Shown: positions 8,531-14,916 of the stretch, piece by piece | Layout of the letters: every line of letters starts with the position of its first letter | How positions within the stretch are numbered: position 1 is the first letter of the stretch | IMG/VR virus record: IMGVR_UViG_3300027365_000036 | Coordinates: 1-35,171 of that record | From: a virus | Length of the DNA stretch: 35,171 nt | Strand: one strand, 5' to 3' | Notes under the pieces: generated by a model | What the model was told of the DNA's origin: nothing | The model's input: only the letters and a program-made list of their open reading frames with translations | Databases searched by the model: none | Program-made: the position numbers and the translations under genes

Positions 8531-9228
8531 CAGTTAAGTCCATACTTTCCTATTGCCCAGTCAGGCCGTGCGAGTTCAGTCTCAATGTGATTCGTGCGCT
8601 CCCATTGCGTCATTGATTCAATGTGCTTCCGAGCATTCCATGTCCATGATGGCAAAACTACTCGCTTTTTGAACTCGTCCTGGTATTCGTAATTTATGCG
8701 GATGTTTGGTTCCAGCCATCGATAAGCAGACGATATCAATCCGGATTCCATCATGGTGATGACCTGATCGCCGGTGTACATACGTGGACTTTGCGGTGGA
8801 ATATCTTCGTCGTGCAGCTGCTCCACGAATCGTTTGAGTGCAAACGCATCCTCATGCAGTTCGAGCAGACTGCATGTCGTTACTGTATTGTCCATCCAGT
8901 CAATCTGAAATAGACCTTTGAGATTGAATAGGTGTGTCAGCCTATGCATGTAATTCTTGTAACCACCGACAAAAATCTCTGATGGATGGATTTCAGTTTT
9001 TATGGACACTCCACCTTCAAACTCGATGTTCATTGTTTGGTATGGAATGTCATTGTAGACATGACTGCTTCTCGTGATGGTTGTAGTCTTATAACGTCGA
9101 ATGTCATTGGCATCGTAGAACAGCTCCTTCCCGACACGCTTAAGCGCATCGAGAAGGGTGCCTTCTACATCCACCATGACACGGCCATTGCTTAGAGACC
9201 ATTGCCAATCGTCAACATAAGGTCTCAT
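8530..9228 (-). CDS. Conserved-looking phage protein of unknown function
   Basis: The 232-residue product is not recognised. It is a soluble, tryptophan- and tyrosine-containing protein without membrane segments or cysteine clusters. It begins MRPYVDDWQWSL and contains a strand-rich central part (TMNIEFEGGVSIKTEIHPSE) followed by helices. It lies between the ERF recombinase and thyX genes, coupled to both by 4-base overlaps, so it is probably made at the same time. A role in DNA or nucleotide metabolism would be a guess from context only. Confidence 0.6.
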   Translation of the reverse strand: MRPYVDDWQWSLSNGRVMVDVEGTLLDALKRVGKELFYDANDIRRYKTTTITRSSHVYNDIPYQTMNIEFEGGVSIKTEIHPSEIFVGGYKNYMHRLTHLFNLKGLFQIDWMDNTVTTCSLLELHEDAFALKRFVEQLHDEDIPPQSPRMYTGDQVITMMESGLISSAYRWLEPNIRINYEYQDEFKKRVVLPSWTWNARKHIESMTQWERTNHIETELARPDWAIGKYGLN

Positions 9229-9770
9229 GCGTTCGGGTCCTCTTCACCGATAATGAAGTGTGAACCATTATGATAGCCAGGTATCGGCTTCGGTGTTGGT
9301 GCGAGCTTCTTCAGCGTCGTCTGCTGTGGCGGTCCTGGCTTGATCTGTGGCCGTGCCTGTTGCTGTTGTGCAGCTCCATTGCCATCGTCATCCTCATCGG
9401 ATGCCAGCGACAGGAGCGCGCTGAGACTGTAACGTCGACCATACGAGAGCGCGCTGCCGAATCCGTGGCTGGTCTGTTGCATCACAGGAACCTGCACGAC
9501 ACCAGCGATCCACTCACCGCTGGCATGTATCACACGGCTCTCGACCATGATGCTGGTCGAATGCTCACCGTCGATGGTGTCCAGCACCGACTGCACGACG
9601 AACAGACCATGTTTCGCCATCACTGGTCGAACGACCTCCATGATGGCATCCAGTGATGTGTACTTTGAGCGAAACGCTGGATTCGTGCTGTCCTTCACGA
9701 TTGGCCTGATCTCAGCCTGTGCCTTGACCAGCGCTGGCGCGATGGCGCCTATTGTTTCCGACATTGTCAT
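9225..9770 (-). CDS. erf: ERF-family single-strand annealing protein
   Basis: The 181-residue protein matches the ERF superfamily of phage recombinases, which bind single-stranded DNA and anneal complementary strands. They act in recombination and in circularising or repairing phage genomes. The N-terminus has the family pattern (ALVKAQAEI, NPAFRSKYTSLDAI, HGLFVVQS). The signature GSALSYGRRYSLSALLSL is followed by the acidic DEDDDGN at about residues 105-131. The rest is a glutamine/proline-rich linker and a short C-terminal tail with an aromatic and acidic end, which may contact the SSB or nuclease. It is coupled by ATGA overlap to both neighbours. The VRR-NUC nuclease on the other early operon could be its partner. 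Confidence 0.88.
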   Translation of the reverse strand: MTMSETIGAIAPALVKAQAEIRPIVKDSTNPAFRSKYTSLDAIMEVVRPVMAKHGLFVVQSVLDTIDGEHSTSIMVESRVIHASGEWIAGVVQVPVMQQTSHGFGSALSYGRRYSLSALLSLASDEDDDGNGAAQQQQARPQIKPGPPQQTTLKKLAPTPKPIPGYHNGSHFIIGEEDPNA

Positions 9771-10249
9771 TTCAAACCCCCTATGTATAATCCTGCCCGA
9801 CTGAGTGCATTTGTAAACGCGCCGGTCCAGTTGATGTTGCGTCTGTCGATGATGGCGCCTGACTGCGTATATGACCGCCAGATGCTGACATCATTGACGA
9901 CTGGACTGATTGCCCGTGCGATGGCTGGCCATTCGTCCTGGCGTGTTTTGTACGCTTCGTGCAGACAGTCAAGGACATGTGCAAGCACTTCGTACTTTGT
10001 GGTGCGAATGGACCTAGCCCACTCGATCTGTTTCTCCGACCCAGTCATCACAATCGGATTCGGCTCGAGCAGTCTCTGTGTCAGCGACCATGCGCGTTCG
10101 ATGGCGAGTTTGTTCTCGCACGCGGCGCAGATCTGAAGCGTCGACGTCATCATGGCCATTTTGTATTTAAGGTCACTCTGTGAATATCCGACCATGATGT
10201 GCGCGGTATGGCCGCACCTCCACGTCAAGTCAACCCGTTCCTGTGTCAT
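9767..10249 (-). CDS. Small protein with possible zinc-binding cysteines
   Basis: The 160-residue product starts at the ATG at 10249 because AGGGGGACAGG stands just before it. A longer start 33 bases upstream lacks such support and overlaps the intergenic space. Residues 9-60 contain CGH and CAAC, which could coordinate one zinc with a histidine. The remainder is predominantly helical with several tryptophans. I do not recognise a family. It is the gene before the ERF recombinase and is coupled to it by ATGA. Confidence 0.6.
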   Translation of the reverse strand: MTQERVDLTWRCGHTAHIMVGYSQSDLKYKMAMMTSTLQICAACENKLAIERAWSLTQRLLEPNPIVMTGSEKQIEWARSIRTTKYEVLAHVLDCLHEAYKTRQDEWPAIARAISPVVNDVSIWRSYTQSGAIIDRRNINWTGAFTNALSRAGLYIGGLK

Positions 10250-10260
10250 CCTGTCCCCCT

Positions 10261-10464
10261 TTAGTTTCTTGCTTTGATGCAAACGTCGCCCATGCCGAAG
10301 ATGATGACGTCATCCTCGATGCGAATATCATCGTCTTCACATTCTTCGATGGCGTCAATGGCTTCGTCGAGATCGATGTCATGCAGTCCTGAAGGGCTGC
10401 TAAGCTGAATCGTCAAACCCTGCTCGATGAACCACTTCACCGTTCCGATTGCTGATATCTTCAT
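10261..10464 (-). CDS. Small acidic protein, first gene of the leftward operon
   Basis: A 67-residue, strongly acidic product (DIDLDEAIDAIEECEDDDIRI). The start at 10464 is chosen because AAGGACAGG sits just upstream. An alternative ATG at 10491 would lie almost at the predicted transcription start. Being first behind the divergent promoter, it would be expressed earliest. The acid-rich composition recalls DNA-mimic or host-takeover proteins, but that is speculation from composition. Confidence 0.6.
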   Translation of the reverse strand: MKISAIGTVKWFIEQGLTIQLSSPSGLHDIDLDEAIDAIEECEDDDIRIEDDVIIFGMGDVCIKARN

Positions 10465-10501
10465 AATCCTGTCCTTCGTTGTGATGTCCAATCACACGAA
10501 C

Positions 10502-10531
10502 ATCCTAGCACGGGTTGACATAGCGTGTCAA
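10502..10531 (-). promoter_or_regulatory. Leftward early promoter
   Basis: On the reverse strand a perfect -35 TTGACA (10531-10526), an 18-base spacer and -10 TAGGAT (10507-10502) precede the leftward operon. The expected start near 10495 leaves about 31 leader bases with an AAGGACAGG ribosome site before the ATG at 10464. Confidence 0.7.
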
Positions 10532-10532
10532 C
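10514..10532. promoter_or_regulatory. Palindromic operator shared by two divergent promoters
   Basis: A perfect inverted repeat with 7-bp arms, GTTGACA (10514-10520) and TGTCAAC (10526-10532), separated by TAGCG. Each arm contains the -35 hexamer of one of the two opposed promoters, so a dimer bound here would block both. The neighbouring HTH gene is the obvious candidate ligand. Confidence 0.7.
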
Positions 10533-10544
10533 TGTGTGTATAAC
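10515..10544 (+). promoter_or_regulatory. Rightward early promoter
   Basis: -35 TTGACA at 10515-10520, an 18-base spacer and -10 TATAAC at 10539-10544. The predicted start is about 10551, which is the A of the HTH gene's ATG, implying a leaderless transcript. Confidence 0.75.
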
Positions 10545-10550
10545 GATGAC

Positions 10551-10748
10551 ATGATTTACGGACATACACAGGTGGATATCGCTGAGAAACTCGGCATCCA
10601 CAAATCGGCAGTGTGCCGAATGCTCTCCGGCGCTCATGCTGTGAGACAGTCGACCGTCAAGCGAATCGCCGATGCAATCGGTCGCAGTGAATACGAAGTG
10701 CAGCTGTGGATCCTGTGCAAGCGTACAGGTCAGAATCTCCCCGAATAG
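10551..10748 (+). CDS. Cro-like helix-turn-helix regulator
   Basis: The 65-residue protein is almost entirely one HTH_XRE/Cro fold: helix 2 in QVDIAEKLGI, the recognition helix in HKSAVCRMLSG, then a third and fourth helix (VKRIADAIG ...). Such proteins bind short palindromes as dimers and here probably control the adjacent operator at 10514-10532, repressing its own and the leftward operon. I take ATG 10551 as the start because the -10 box ends at 10544, placing transcription start at that ATG. A GTG at 10536 would be upstream of the transcript. No long CI-type repressor or integrase is present, so this may time early gene expression rather than maintain lysogeny. Confidence 0.82.
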   Translation: MIYGHTQVDIAEKLGIHKSAVCRMLSGAHAVRQSTVKRIADAIGRSEYEVQLWILCKRTGQNLPE

Positions 10749-10767
10749 ACAGAATAGGACTAGAACA

Positions 10768-11028
10768 ATGGACATCAAACTCTCATGCATCGAATGCAAC
10801 CGCCCGAACGTCGTGCCTTATGGCCGTGGACATCGCATCTGTGGCATCTGTTCACAGCGTCAACTCAAGCGCGAGCGCCGCAAGCAGACACAGCGACGCA
10901 TCCAGACACTCGGTGGCTTTGTGCTGGTCGTGATGTGCGTGTGGACAGCGTGTGCAATGGCCAGCGACTGGAACACACCGAACAGTCCAGATCACCGTGC
11001 ACATCAGGCGATGCAAGCTCGTGACTGA
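10768..11028 (+). CDS. Zinc-ribbon protein with single membrane segment
   Basis: The 86-residue product has two cysteine pairs, CIEC (residues 7-10) and CGIC (residues 28-31), forming a likely zinc ribbon. A basic stretch (LKRERRKQTQRR) follows, then a hydrophobic segment (GGFVLVVMCVWTACAMA) that could cross the membrane or act as an anchor, and a short polar tail. The ATG follows AATAGGACTAGAACA, an AGGA ribosome site also seen before other genes here. Its end overlaps the sigma-factor start by 8 bases. Function is unknown. The arrangement suggests a membrane-tethered nucleic-acid- or protein-binding factor. Confidence 0.65.
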   Translation: MDIKLSCIECNRPNVVPYGRGHRICGICSQRQLKRERRKQTQRRIQTLGGFVLVVMCVWTACAMASDWNTPNSPDHRAHQAMQARD

Positions 11029-11929
11029 GGCCATTCGCACCTGGTCACAATACAGGGCCAGCAGACGCGCCGACCCGGATGCACTCCTCCTCGCTCAGGA
11101 GGAGTTTTTCTTAGGTCGTATGGTTCAAGGTGGCAGCGAGCGCGACAAACTTCGAGCTGTCGATGAGTTGTTGAGCCACAACATTCGGATGGTCTCAGCG
11201 ATTGCCAAACGCTACAAGGGACGTGGCTGCGAACACGAGGACATGATGACCGATGGCATGATGGGCCTCCATTACGCTATCCAGCGCTATGACCCGACGA
11301 AGGGTCACCGCTTCTCGACGTACGCCACGAACTGGATTCGACAGGCTATTGGTCGCGGAGTGGAGAATCGTGGTCGTGAGATCCGACTACCGTCGCACGT
11401 CATTGCGAAGATCACTCACATCCGCATCTCGCGCCAGGCGTACGTCCTTAAGCACGGTGAAGCGCCATCGATGCCGGAACTCCTTGTGTGGATACAGTCG
11501 CGCCTCGATGAGTTTCCGAAGTACTTGCGACGACAGATCGAGACACTCGACGCGAAGTACCTGGGCGAGATCATGGCGAACGAAGCGCCGCAGATTCGTT
11601 CACTGGACGAAGTGAACATGTATGGCATGACGCTCGCTGACTTCACAGCATCCGAGGAACCGGCGCCGGACGATTCAATGAACCGCGAAGCACTCTACAC
11701 GCAGCTGTACAAAGTCATGGAACACCTCACCGATCGCGAGCTCGCGTGCATCAAGTTGCGCTATGGCTTCGATGGACTCATCGATGGCCGCTCACTCGAG
11801 GACGTCGGACTGTTGGTCGGATACTCTCGCGAGCGCATCAGACAGATTCAGCATCGAGCATTGGAGAAACTCCGCGTATTACCGGAGGCTGAGATTCTCT
11901 TGGAGACATTGGAGGGCATGGACCTATGA
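11021..11929 (+). CDS. Phage-encoded sigma-70 family RNA polymerase sigma factor
   Basis: This 302-residue protein would redirect host RNA polymerase to phage promoters. It has the main conserved regions: a region 1.2-like segment (LLLAQEEFFLGRMVQGG), region 2 from about residue 52 (NIRMVSAIAKRYKGRG, then RFSTYATNWIRQAIGR near 97-112), a region 3-like helical part, and region 4 with the DNA-reading helix-turn-helix (LEDVGLLVGYSRERIRQIQ, about 260-278). Order and length fit a group 2/3 factor rather than a short ECF type. The GTG at 11021 is chosen because it overlaps the previous stop and keeps region 1.2. An ATG at 10952 is possible but overlaps heavily. It ends in ATGA overlap with the nuclease gene. 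A terminator-like hairpin lies in its early coding sequence. Confidence 0.9.
   Translation: MTEAIRTWSQYRASRRADPDALLLAQEEFFLGRMVQGGSERDKLRAVDELLSHNIRMVSAIAKRYKGRGCEHEDMMTDGMMGLHYAIQRYDPTKGHRFSTYATNWIRQAIGRGVENRGREIRLPSHVIAKITHIRISRQAYVLKHGEAPSMPELLVWIQSRLDEFPKYLRRQIETLDAKYLGEIMANEAPQIRSLDEVNMYGMTLADFTASEEPAPDDSMNREALYTQLYKVMEHLTDRELACIKLRYGFDGLIDGRSLEDVGLLVGYSRERIRQIQHRALEKLRVLPEAEILLETLEGMDL
11083..11109 (+). terminator. Terminator-like hairpin inside the sigma-factor gene
   Basis: ACTCCTCCT (11083-11091), loop CGCTC, AGGAGGAGT (11097-11105), then a run of five T (11105-11109). It is a perfect 9-bp stem with U-tract, the form of an intrinsic terminator, about 20 codons into the gene. The 3' arm is also a strong Shine-Dalgarno-like AGGAGGAG. 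It may attenuate transcription, or be a coincidence of coding for LLLAQEEF. Confidence 0.5.
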
Positions 11930-12288
11930 CAGAATCGGAACATCAAATCGCGTTTTTCAACTGGACCCGTGTGATGGGTGGACGACATCCGCGACTGGAC
12001 ACAATATTCGCTGTGCCGAATGGAGGATACCGAAGCAAGGCCACAGGTGGCCGCATGAAGTCCGAAGGCCTCAAGGCTGGCGTGTGGGACATCTTTGTCC
12101 CGGTCCAGATGGGACAGCACTGCGGCATGTGGATCGAGATGAAGGCCGGCAAGAACAAGTTAACACCAGGACAGATTGCATTCCGCGAGACTGTCGGTGA
12201 TGCGTACCTGTGGACTGTCGCGTATTCCTGGGAGGAAGCAGTCGAGGCGACCTGTCAGTATCTAGGCATCGCGAGCGGAATAGGCTAG
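11926..12288 (+). CDS. VRR-NUC domain nuclease
   Basis: The 120-residue protein has the compact PD-(D/E)XK fold of VRR-NUC enzymes, standalone phage Holliday-junction-type or structure-specific nucleases. The catalytic pattern is visible: an early acidic residue in TESEHQ, Asp55 in AGVWDIFVP, and Glu71-x-Lys73 in MWIEMKAGKNKLTPGQ, followed by the family's LTPGQ helix. NGGYRSKATGGRMKSEGLKAGVWD matches the loop typical of the group. It starts by ATGA overlap with the sigma gene. Its end overlaps the convergent DUF3310 gene by 27 bases. It likely processes replication or recombination intermediates with the ERF annealing protein. Confidence 0.87.
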   Translation: MTESEHQIAFFNWTRVMGGRHPRLDTIFAVPNGGYRSKATGGRMKSEGLKAGVWDIFVPVQMGQHCGMWIEMKAGKNKLTPGQIAFRETVGDAYLWTVAYSWEEAVEATCQYLGIASGIG

Positions 12289-12513
12289 CAGATGCTCGTT
12301 CACTTCGTCAGCGAGTTCGACGCCATCGAGCTCATAGACGAGATACCAGATGGCCTTAAGTAAGTCATCGGACTTCTCTTCGTTAGGTTTAGAACCAGCG
12401 CGGAGGAGGTACTTCAAAGCATTCCCTCGAGCGAAGTCGAGACCATACATCTCGATGATCTCGATGGGCTGAATCGGTTGGTTACGGTAATGTGTTGGGA
12501 CCTGTTTGGACAT
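12262..12513 (-). CDS. DUF3310-like protein
   Basis: The 83-residue product matches the phage DUF3310 pattern: short N-terminus with IEIIEMYGLDFARGNALKYL, then RAGSKPNEEKSDDLLKAIWYL. The family is widespread in phage replication regions and has no confirmed function, though it has been annotated as nucleotide-kinase associated. It is the only reverse-strand gene within the rightward early block. Its 3' end overlaps the nuclease gene and its start is only 21 bases from the primase start on the other strand. No Shine-Dalgarno-like purine run precedes its ATG. Instead a TACAAT -10-like box ends five bases before it, compatible with leaderless transcription, though no good -35 is visible. Confidence 0.8.
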   Translation of the reverse strand: MSKQVPTHYRNQPIQPIEIIEMYGLDFARGNALKYLLRAGSKPNEEKSDDLLKAIWYLVYELDGVELADEVNEHLLAYSARDA

Positions 12514-12534
12514 GCAGGATTGTAAGGGGTAAAA

Positions 12535-13371
12535 ATGAATCGTGTATCACAGGCTGTGACATTTTTGTCATGGCTGTTTGAGCCGTACTCTGACGGCTTC
12601 GTCGAGATTCGATGTTTGAATCAAGGACGAAATCAGATGCGCTTCTACGAGCTTCCACGAACGGTCGATGAATGGACCGGAATCGGTGAAGCGTGCGTTC
12701 AATGGAGCGACGAAGGTAATGACGTTTATGTCGGAGTGCTTCCACGCTGGCGCAAGGGAGGAAGGGACAATGATGTCCATACTGCTGCTACTGTTTGGTG
12801 CGACATCGATGACCTTGATGGTCTGGATCAGACTGCAACGCTTGCTAAAGTTACAGTCGCGGTACGCTCGGGGCGAGGTCTCCACTGTTACAGGCGACTC
12901 AAAGTGGCTGGTATTGGGACTAAGCCGACAGAACAACGCGAGTTCGTGCAGCTGCTTGAACGATGGATGCTCACACTCAGCGCAGCCGCAGACATCAAGT
13001 GCAAGAACCCGAGTCGAATATTACGAATACCTGGAACCTTAAATTGGAAGGACCGAGAACTACCTCGGTTGGTGGAACTCGCAAAGTATCCGCCAGAAGC
13101 CTCCAGAATCGTCGAGGAGACACAGACCACGCATCCATGGGGCGATGATTGGTCACGGCTTCTTATTGCCGCCAAAGCAGGAGACCTGCCTAAGCGCGAG
13201 CGCGGCAACTGGAATCTGGGTCGCTACAAACACGGCGACTATCTGCTCTACTGTTTCAATCACACCGTGATCGGCATCGAACAGATGCGAATGATGGGCA
13301 TGGTCGCACATGCCGAAGAGTGTCGTATATTGGTGAGCACTGCGCTGGACACGCAGTCATTCTCGGACTAG
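12535..13371 (+). CDS. Primase-like protein (archaeo-eukaryotic primase type)
   Basis: This 278-residue protein looks like the primase half of a phage primase-helicase. The metal-binding hDhD motif is WCDIDDLD (Asp90, Asp92), a histidine follows in SGRGLHCY (His117), and a third acidic site lies near AAADIKCKNP (Asp153). It is followed by SRILRIPGTLNWK, a segment shared by primase/RepB-like phage proteins. AEP primases make primers and sometimes extend them. The partner helicase is the next gene (13379), seven bases downstream. In many phages the two are fused, so here the module is split. AAGGGG stands before the ATG. The residue assignments are by eye. Confidence 0.72.
   Translation: MNRVSQAVTFLSWLFEPYSDGFVEIRCLNQGRNQMRFYELPRTVDEWTGIGEACVQWSDEGNDVYVGVLPRWRKGGRDNDVHTAATVWCDIDDLDGLDQTATLAKVTVAVRSGRGLHCYRRLKVAGIGTKPTEQREFVQLLERWMLTLSAAADIKCKNPSRILRIPGTLNWKDRELPRLVELAKYPPEASRIVEETQTTHPWGDDWSRLLIAAKAGDLPKRERGNWNLGRYKHGDYLLYCFNHTVIGIEQMRMMGMVAHAEECRILVSTALDTQSFSD
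12557..12570. repeat. Inverted repeat TGACA-TTTT-TGTCA
   Basis: Perfect 5-bp arms with 4-base spacer, lying 22 bases into the primase gene near the divergent gene pair. The arms match the core of the operator at 10514-10532, so this may be a second binding site. It could also be chance in coding sequence. Confidence 0.4.
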
Positions 13372-13378
13372 GACTAAA

Positions 13379-14686
13379 ATGGAAGAACTTACACTCGACG
13401 ATCTCCGCGCCATGGTGGCCGGAGACATGCAGACGCACGCTCGCGTCGTGGCAAATGGAGAACACCACTGGGACAGACTGTTCCAGGCACAACCTGCAAG
13501 TGGTGGACCATTCAATGGCAGGAACAATGCATTGGTCACACTGCTCGGATTCCTCCGTGCAAAGCGCTTCAGCATTGACCAGGCGAACATCTTCAGCATC
13601 TGGTGGTCTGACACCTATTGTGAACCTCCACTCGAGCCTGAGCTTATCCGTGAGACCACTGGCCGCTTCTGGGTCCAGTGGGCGCAGGGTAATGTTCCCG
13701 ACGATCTGCCGGGCGGTGAGACCATCGCGCCATGGGAGGTCTGGGACTGGACCCGAATGGAAGTCGAAGAGGCTAAACTCGGAGCGCAGTCCTGGCTGAT
13801 ACCAAACGTGCTGTCGACTGGCGGACTGCATTATTTGTCTAGTCCTCCAGGCAGCGGGAAAACGTGGGTGATGTGCGATCTGATTCGTGCAGCTGTCTTC
13901 GGTGACAAGTGGCTGAACGAGTTCGACATCCCTCAGACCAAAGTGTTGTACATCGATGAGGAGATGGGCGTCCAGAAGGTCCTACAGCGGCTCAGGAAGC
14001 TCGGAATGCGCTCGGCTGAAGGAATGGGCTACCTCAACAGAGTCGGCGTCAGATTGGACAATATCCTTGATGTCGAACGAATCGTCAAACACTGTCAGGC
14101 GCAGGGCATTGGTCTAGTACTCATCGACTCGCTGGTGCGTGTTCATGGCCTGGACGAAAACGACAACAGCCAGATGAGGAGGTTGTACGACTCGTTCAAA
14201 AAGTTACTGGATGTCGGCATCACTGTTCTCATCGCTCACCACAATCGCAAGGGTGGCACCGATGGGACAGTCAAACACGAAGGTATGCGCGGCGCTGCCG
14301 AGATTGTCGCAGCTGCTGACATGGCCTACAGCGTCGAGAAACAGGCGAACGGGTTGTATCGCATGTATGTCACTAAAGGCCGTCTGATCAGTGACGAGGA
14401 CGCGATAGACGTGACGTTTGAAATCAGGGACGAGGATGGTTTGACGAAGGTGCGAACACTCGACGCCGGCGCCAGGAGCGAAGTCATCACACAAGAGATC
14501 CGCTCAAAACTCATTGAGCTCATCAGTGATTCACCAGGCATCACACAGACTCGCCTGGTCGAGTTATGCGGTAGTCGAAAATCAGTCGTGGCTGCGACAC
14601 TGGCGGACCTCGAAGCGAGTCGAATCGTGTCGTTTGAGAAGGGTCCAAAGAACTCAAAACAGTACAGTCCGACAGGGCTTCTTTAG
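13379..14686 (+). CDS. RepA-like replicative helicase/ATPase with winged-helix tail
   Basis: The 435-residue protein has three parts. Residues 1-110 resemble the PriCT-like linker found behind phage primases (NGRNNALVTLLGFLRAK ... EPPLEPELIRET). Residues about 140-350 are a RecA-fold AAA_25/RepA ATPase: Walker A SSPPGSGKTWV (about 154-163), a beta-strand acidic motif VLYIDEE (about 190-196), Walker B LVLIDSL (about 245-251), and the histidine motif VLIAHHNRKGG. The C-terminus (about 370-435) forms a winged helix (ITQTRLVELCG ... VVAATLADLEASRIV). It would be the hexameric DNA helicase loading on the origin. It lies immediately upstream of a noncoding iteron region and follows the primase gene, consistent with a replication initiation unit. 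Confidence 0.85.
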   Translation: MEELTLDDLRAMVAGDMQTHARVVANGEHHWDRLFQAQPASGGPFNGRNNALVTLLGFLRAKRFSIDQANIFSIWWSDTYCEPPLEPELIRETTGRFWVQWAQGNVPDDLPGGETIAPWEVWDWTRMEVEEAKLGAQSWLIPNVLSTGGLHYLSSPPGSGKTWVMCDLIRAAVFGDKWLNEFDIPQTKVLYIDEEMGVQKVLQRLRKLGMRSAEGMGYLNRVGVRLDNILDVERIVKHCQAQGIGLVLIDSLVRVHGLDENDNSQMRRLYDSFKKLLDVGITVLIAHHNRKGGTDGTVKHEGMRGAAEIVAAADMAYSVEKQANGLYRMYVTKGRLISDEDAIDVTFEIRDEDGLTKVRTLDAGARSEVITQEIRSKLIELISDSPGITQTRLVELCGSRKSVVAATLADLEASRIVSFEKGPKNSKQYSPTGLL

Positions 14687-14693
14687 GCCGTTT

Positions 14694-14756
14694 CTGTTGT
14701 TCCCGCTGTTGTTCCCGTGCTGTTCCCCCTTAAGTATTACAAAACGGGAACAACAG
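14694..14756. repeat. Iterons: 12-base repeat, two direct, one inverted copy
   Basis: CTGTTGTTCCCG occurs at 14694-14705 and immediately again at 14706-14717. A shortened form, CTGTTCCCCC, is at 14720-14729. An exact reverse complement, CGGGAACAACAG, is at 14745-14756. Iterons beside a replication helicase gene are typical of origins bound by an initiator. Confidence 0.7.
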
Positions 14757-14780
14757 ACAGAAAACCCCCCTTTGGAAACC

Positions 14781-14818
14781 CCCCCTGCGAGCATGTTAGA
14801 GGTTGCTCGCTTAGGGGT
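14781..14818. other. Hairpin in putative origin
   Basis: GCGAGCA (14787-14793) pairs with TGCTCGC (14804-14810) across a 10-base loop. The stem extends through the flanking CCCCT and AGGGG with a two-base bulge. C-runs precede it. CTTAAG occurs on both sides (14729-14734 and 14819-14824). Confidence 0.55.
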
Positions 14819-14830
14819 CTTAAGTCGAAA

Positions 14831-14873
14831 CTGTTCCTGCGGGCCGGACGCTTACGCTGGCCCACTGGAACAG
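14831..14873. other. Second hairpin in putative origin
   Basis: CTGTTCC (14831-14837) pairs with GGAACAG (14867-14873), and inside it GGGCC (14841-14845) with GGCCC (14859-14863). The outer arms repeat the iteron core. Together with the iterons this fills the noncoding region 14687-15010 that precedes the SSB-like gene. Confidence 0.55.
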
Positions 14874-14887
14874 CATCGACGAATAGT

Positions 14888-14916
14888 TTGACAAGTGGTT
14901 TGATGTTTGGTAATGT
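14888..14916 (+). promoter_or_regulatory. Promoter candidate before SSB-like gene
   Basis: TTGACA at 14888-14893, a 17-base spacer and TAATGT at 14911-14916. TGTCAA at 14914-14919 forms an inverted partner to the -35 over 20 bases, echoing the operator half-sites upstream of the Cro-like gene. The -10 is weak (TAnnnT kept). The start near 14923 would give about 88 leader bases with AAAGGAG before ATG 15011. Confidence 0.5.

Noticed and set aside
12547-12559. Palindrome TCACAG-G-CTGTGA just inside the primase gene
   Set aside because: It overlaps the coding start and adjoins the TGACA repeat. It resembles a CRP-like half-site only by chance and has no second copy here.
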